NCBI RefSeq assembly: GCF_905475345.1
Contig: NC_066591.1
Span: 357,501-421,500 of the forward strand
DNA from: Vespula vulgaris
Taxonomy: Eukaryota > Arthropoda > Insecta > Hymenoptera > Vespidae
Direction of reading: 5' to 3'
DNA: 64,000 nt
The notes below the pieces were generated by a model, which worked only from the letters and a program-made list of their open reading frames with translations, ran no database searches and was not told the origin of the DNA. The position numbers and the translations under genes are program-made. This document shows, piece after piece, positions 60,071 through 64,000 of the stretch (position 1 is the first letter of the stretch; each line of letters opens with the position of its first letter).

Positions 60071-60080
60071 ATATTTCAAA

Positions 60081-60818
60081 GTGTTTCCAAGCTTTCCTCT
60101 TTATTTTTAACTAAAGATTAAAGTATTTACATTTTACGTTACTAATTATACTTCGATAGATAATCGGACTCTATATAACAGATTTCTAAAGTAATTTCTT
60201 AAAAGAAATTGAAAATTCTACTGAAAATTGTTAGTTTCTGTATTATTCTTATTTATTGTTATTTTCGCTTTTCGAGTTAAACGTTATATATTCTGTTCTA
60301 CTTATGTTCGCCATTATATCGACATATCTCAAAATTCGTTCTTGCTCTTACCTTTTGTACGTTATATTTCGTAGGTTGTATATTCCATCGCAAGTAATAT
60401 CGAGCTAATGGTTGCTTAAATACGCTTTTAACTATTTGTATAAATTTAAGTAGAAACAAACAATATAACAAATTCTTTTCAATTCATCTATTTTCAGAGA
60501 AGTATATCTAACATATGATTTCTTTTTGCTTTCGTGATACGTTATATATTACTATTTGTACTACATACAAAAATTTCTGTCAGAAATCACTCGATTGTTA
60601 GGTTGTGCGTGAGAGAGATATGATATATGCAAGCTTGTACATTATTCGGTAAGTGCACAATGTGGACATTGTTATCCTATTCAGTTTGTAGTTCATATTT
60701 TAACCGTACTTGTCGCTGAAGTCGCATACGTTACGAACGAAAAGCGATGAACGTGCTTAACGTCGTAAAACTTATTATAAATTATCGTATGTGATGATTT
60801 AACGAAAATTTGTTATAA
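60081..60818. other. Cdc23 upstream region
   Basis: AT-rich, with no gene seen. It should contain the Cdc23 promoter and 5' UTR. No clear core motif was identified. Confidence 0.45.
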
Positions 60819-63033
60819 ATGGATGATCTCGTGAAGTTTAATATTAAAGAGGTTAAATGTGACTTGTTACCTGCGATAAATGAATGTTCTCAACGCGGTT
60901 TATTACATACTACAAAATGGTATATAAAATGATTGTTGAATTGTATTTTAAGAAACAAGTTAGTATAATCATATCTCTTTACATTTTAGGCTGGCAGAAT
61001 TGAACTATTCTTTGAAAGATGTCAAATTAGATCTACACGATGTGACCACGGATATCGGTTTGACAGAAACGAACGAGGAAGATGACACGTATATTTTAGC
61101 TAAAACTTACTTCGATTTAAAAGAGTACGATCGAGCAGCCTATTTTACAGAAAAATGTACGACTTCAAAAGCCAGGTTTTTGTATTTGTATTCTCGTTAC
61201 TTATCAGGAGAAAAAAAGAAAATAGATGACATGACGGATATACCACCAGACCCTATGAGAAATGACAGTTTAAAATTACTCTGTGCTGATTTAAGAAAAG
61301 ATCATTTGGCTGGTAAATTAGACGGCTTTTGTTTATATTTATTTGGGGTAACTCTGAAAAAACTCCAACTTACCAGAGAGGCCACCGAAGTTTTGGTCGA
61401 ATCGACTCATAAGCAGCCGATGCACTGGGGCACTTGGTTGGAACTAGCTGCATTAATCACGGATAGGGAAAAATTAGAAAATTTGCGGCTTCCAAATCAT
61501 TGGATGAAACATTTTTTTATGGCTCACATGTATTTAGAATTGCAACTTATCGACGAAGGCTTAGCTATGTATTGCGAATTGCAGTCAATGGGTTTTGAAA
61601 AAAATGCGTATGTACTCGCTCAAACTGCAATTGCCGTTCACTACAGGAGAGGTAATTTAAATTTTTTACTTTACATTCGAGGAACGTTAAATTTCGATGA
61701 TATCGATTTATTCCATACATTTTTAGATGTTGATAATGCTATAAAAACATTTAAACACATTATAAAAGAGGATCCATATTGTCTCGATAATATGGATACG
61801 TATTCAAATCTACTTTATGTAAAAGAAATGAAAGTAGAATTGGCATATTTAGCTCATAGAGCCACAGAAATAGATAAATATCGATTGGAAACATGTTGCA
61901 TAGTAGGTAAGCCCCTTTCATATTTATTAGAATTTTGAATAAATTAATCTTACTTTTTTTGAGATTGCAAAATACGTTATGCAGTCTCATTTATTTGTAG
62001 GAAATTATTACAGTTTAAGAGCAGATCATCAAAAGGCAGTGATGTATTTCCACAGAGCATTGAAACTCAATCCGCAGTACCTATCTGCTTGGACGTTACT
62101 CGGCCATGAATTTATGGAGATGAAAAATACTAATGGGGCGATTCATAGTTATCGCCAAGCCATCGGTACGTTTTATATATACGAGTTATTTTATTAGGTC
62201 GCTTATGACGTTAATTATCGAATGAATTTATTTTGTATTTTATGTAGAAGTTAACAGAAGGGATTATAGAGCGTGGTATGGTTTGGGTCAAACTTATGAA
62301 ATTTTGAAGATGCCTTCTTATGGATTGTATTATTACAAGCAGGCACAACTTTTGAGACCTCATGATAGTCGAATGGTTCTTGCATTGGGCGAGGCATATG
62401 AAAAACAAGATAAAATTCAAGATGCTCTCAAGTGTTATTACAAAGCGTGCAATGTAGGGGATATTGAGGGAGTGGCTTTGATAAAATTAGCTAAGTACGT
62501 ATTACTTACCTTTTTTTTTAGATCAGTTTTTACTTCCGAAATATTATCATAAGTATTTTCAATTTTAGTCTTTATGAAAAGTTGGGTGAACACGATCACG
62601 CGGCTGCAGCTTATACAGATTTTGTAATGGACGAATTCAGAAATGCTGATAGAACCGAATTGAGTCACGCTTACAAGTACCTAACGCAGTATCATTTGAA
62701 AAGAGAACAGTTGGATCGGGCAAATCATTATGCACAGAAATGTCTTCAATTTGATGAAACTAAAGAAGAAGCTAAGGGGCTTTTAAGAACTATTGCACAG
62801 AAAAGAGCGAAAGTCGAGGAGAGTTCAATGGTGGTAAGGATAGACTTTGTTTCAAGCATTTTATTTTATAATTGCGTTGTTAAACAAGTATAGTTTAAAA
62901 TTCCTTTCTCGTATCGTTATAGGTAGAAGATATGAACGAAACGGATCCAGTAATCGAACAAGGCACTAGGACCGATGCTACTCCGGGAAATCAGTTGTCG
63001 CCAATGAATTTATCCTTCACACCTACTCCATAG
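60819..63033 (+). CDS. Cdc23: CDC23 / APC8, anaphase-promoting complex subunit
   Basis: Predicted exons are 60819-60919, 60990-61651, 61727-61906, 62001-62165, 62248-62494, 62569-62833 and 62923-63033, giving 576 residues in phase. It is a TPR scaffold subunit of the APC/C ubiquitin ligase that drives mitotic exit. The N terminus MDDLVKFNIKEVK and GLLHTTKWLAELN match the family. TPR motifs follow, including ENMDT-like DNMDTYSNLLYV, CCIVGNYYSLRADHQKAVMY, YLSAWTLLGHEFMEMKNT and RAWYGLGQTYEILKMP, the best-conserved block. The tail ends with LSPMNLSFTPTP, resembling the phospho-regulated C terminus of animal homologues. The 75-nt intron 61652-61726 is a multiple of three and stop-free; it was removed because the homologous reading is HYRRDVDNAIKTFK. 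Confidence 0.95.
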
Positions 63034-63146
63034 TAACAAAAACTAAAATAATTATTTTTACGTTTTCATAAAACTTGATCGTTGTTACATCATAAATTTC
63101 TTTCGTACCTTTTTTTTTTTTTAAAGGAGTTACTTATCAATGGTAT

Positions 63147-63199
<53 letters not shown>

Positions 63200-64000
63200 T
63201 TTAGGTTTTTCACTTTCAAGCTGAATAATTTCCATCGTCTTTCCCTGTTTTTCCATCCTGTTAGGTCATCCTTAATCTCATTGTCGCAAGCCAGTATCGT
63301 CCCTATGATCCTCGTTATCTGTATACATTTCTGCATCAATCAAGGATCAAGAATCTTATTCTAAAACTGGTCATCGAAGATGGAGGTAGATATAAAGAAT
63401 TGCTCAGGCGATTCATTTGCTTTTCGTTCATCGAACTTTTTTATTCATTATTTGAAAACTGAAAATCTTTGCATTATTGACGATATTATCCAAATCTTCA
63501 ACGCTCGATCTATTCTCAAAGCTTCAGAATTGTCATTTTACCCTTTTTTTACCATTTTCTTTCTCTCATTGTTTTCTTTGTATCTCGTATCTTTCACGAA
63601 CAAGTAAAATTTTTATTGCGAATATAGAACGATGCAATAATTTTGATAGAACCACGTCTTTTGTGTCATCAAGTGCGAAGGCATTATTATTCGCATAGTT
63701 GAGCGATGATTGTGCCGAGGTCGGTATAGCTTTAAAATAGAACTTCGACGTTTCTCTCTTTTCTTGTTGCAGTGGTGGTCGTATTACTAGGGAAGAATAA
63801 TTGTCGGTACTCGTAGTGGTCGTTTTTTGAAAATTTACATTAATTCCAATTTAGAAAAATGTCTACATTAATATATAGGATGTCTCTTCGTAACTTCGAA
63901 GAACTGTTTCGGCGATAAATTTTGCATATGAAAACAACAATAAAAATTGATAATTTTTACGATTTAGGATAAACAAGGCTTTCGATTTTAGAACAATATT
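63034..64000. other. Cdc23 3' flank, AT microsatellite
   Basis: A pure AT tract runs from about 63151 to 63196. The remainder is AT-rich, with short chance frames only. No further gene is visible before the window ends. Confidence 0.5.

Larger units (their letters stand above)
53741..60080 (+). ncRNA. higher-order repeat locus with covarying stem-loop cassettes (putative structured lncRNA)
   Basis: Units of about 1.0-1.9 kb begin with a GC-rich box (CGGGTGGGACCCTTGGGAGG or a close variant) at 55051, 56947, 58159 and 59168, with a degraded form near 53741. Within units, pyrimidine tracts ending TTTCAG or decayed versions precede GATCATCGAGGGA-type words. A cassette of consecutive stem-loops follows, then a segment ending GGGCGAATGGCTGCA. 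Up to eight cassettes are present. Several stems vary on both arms in a pairing-preserving way. No open frame is conserved between copies. The plus orientation is assumed from splice-like signals and from the adjacent exon-like array. It could instead be a transposon-derived satellite; I do not recognise the family. Confidence 0.55.

Noticed and set aside
50371..60080. Idea that the repeat locus is the hymenopteran sex-determination lncRNA
   Set aside because: As I recall, the ant lncRNA locus has different flanking genes from Son and Cdc23, and nothing in the sequence supports such a role.
1..64000. tRNA, rRNA, CRISPR arrays, bacterial-type operons
   Set aside because: No cloverleaf A/B-box pair, rRNA block or spaced direct-repeat array was recognised. 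All confident genes are spliced or eukaryotic in style.

Overview
This window is from an insect nuclear genome, most likely a hymenopteran outside the honey bees. It carries spliced genes with short GT-AG introns, AT-rich intergenic DNA, abundant CT/GA microsatellites, and a recognisable oskar gene (LOTUS plus OSK domains). Oskar is an insect-specific germ-plasm gene, known from ants and wasps and reported lost in Apis. Species cannot be fixed from the sequence. Exon boundaries given here were read by eye from splice signals, reading-frame phase and protein-family conservation. They are predictions without transcript support.

Layout. 1-5.9 kb: gene-poor, CT/GA-rich DNA with CRE and X-box-like palindromes, probably regulatory for the next gene. 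5.9-7.1 kb (+): an Olig/BHLHE22-family bHLH transcription factor (Drosophila Oli). 7.1-14 kb: long intergenic or 5'-intron DNA. 14.0-17.7 kb (+): a single-pass leucine-rich-repeat membrane protein, with a MITE-like inverted repeat in its last intron. 19.1-21.7 kb (+): mitochondrial hydroxyacid-oxoacid transhydrogenase (ADHFE1/T3dh), with one GC-AG intron. 23.0-24.8 kb (-): oskar. 25.7-27.5 and 29.2-30.4 kb (+): two tandem GAPDH genes, one divergent and one canonical. 32.8-35.5 kb (-): REPS1-type EH-domain endocytic adaptor. 36.0-36.7 kb (-): small heat-shock protein with a Lys/Glu repeat tail. 41.8-43.4 kb (+): inhibitor of apoptosis (two BIRs and a RING). 44.7-49.1 kb (+): SON-type splicing co-factor (RS region, G-patch, dsRBD). 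60.8-63.0 kb (+): CDC23/APC8 subunit of the anaphase-promoting complex.

The part no ordinary gene explains is 50.3-60.1 kb, between Son and Cdc23. It has no credible protein-coding frame. It begins with about four copies of a 287-bp tandem repeat. Next come four copies of a roughly 202-bp unit, each bounded by a splice acceptor and a GTAAGT-type donor, then a 437-nt exon-like block. After that, about 6 kb of higher-order repeats hold up to eight copies of a cassette made of consecutive stem-loops. Between copies several stems change on both arms so that pairing is kept (A-T to G-C, C-G to T-A, with G-T intermediates). My inference is a spliced, repeat-based structured non-coding RNA locus. 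It is the best candidate here for something undescribed.

The protein-coding genes are mostly housekeeping or developmental neighbours and show no operon-like functional grouping. The one clear paralogous pair is the GAPDH tandem. Oskar and the divergent GAPDH copy share a 0.9-kb head-to-head intergenic region holding two CACGTG boxes.
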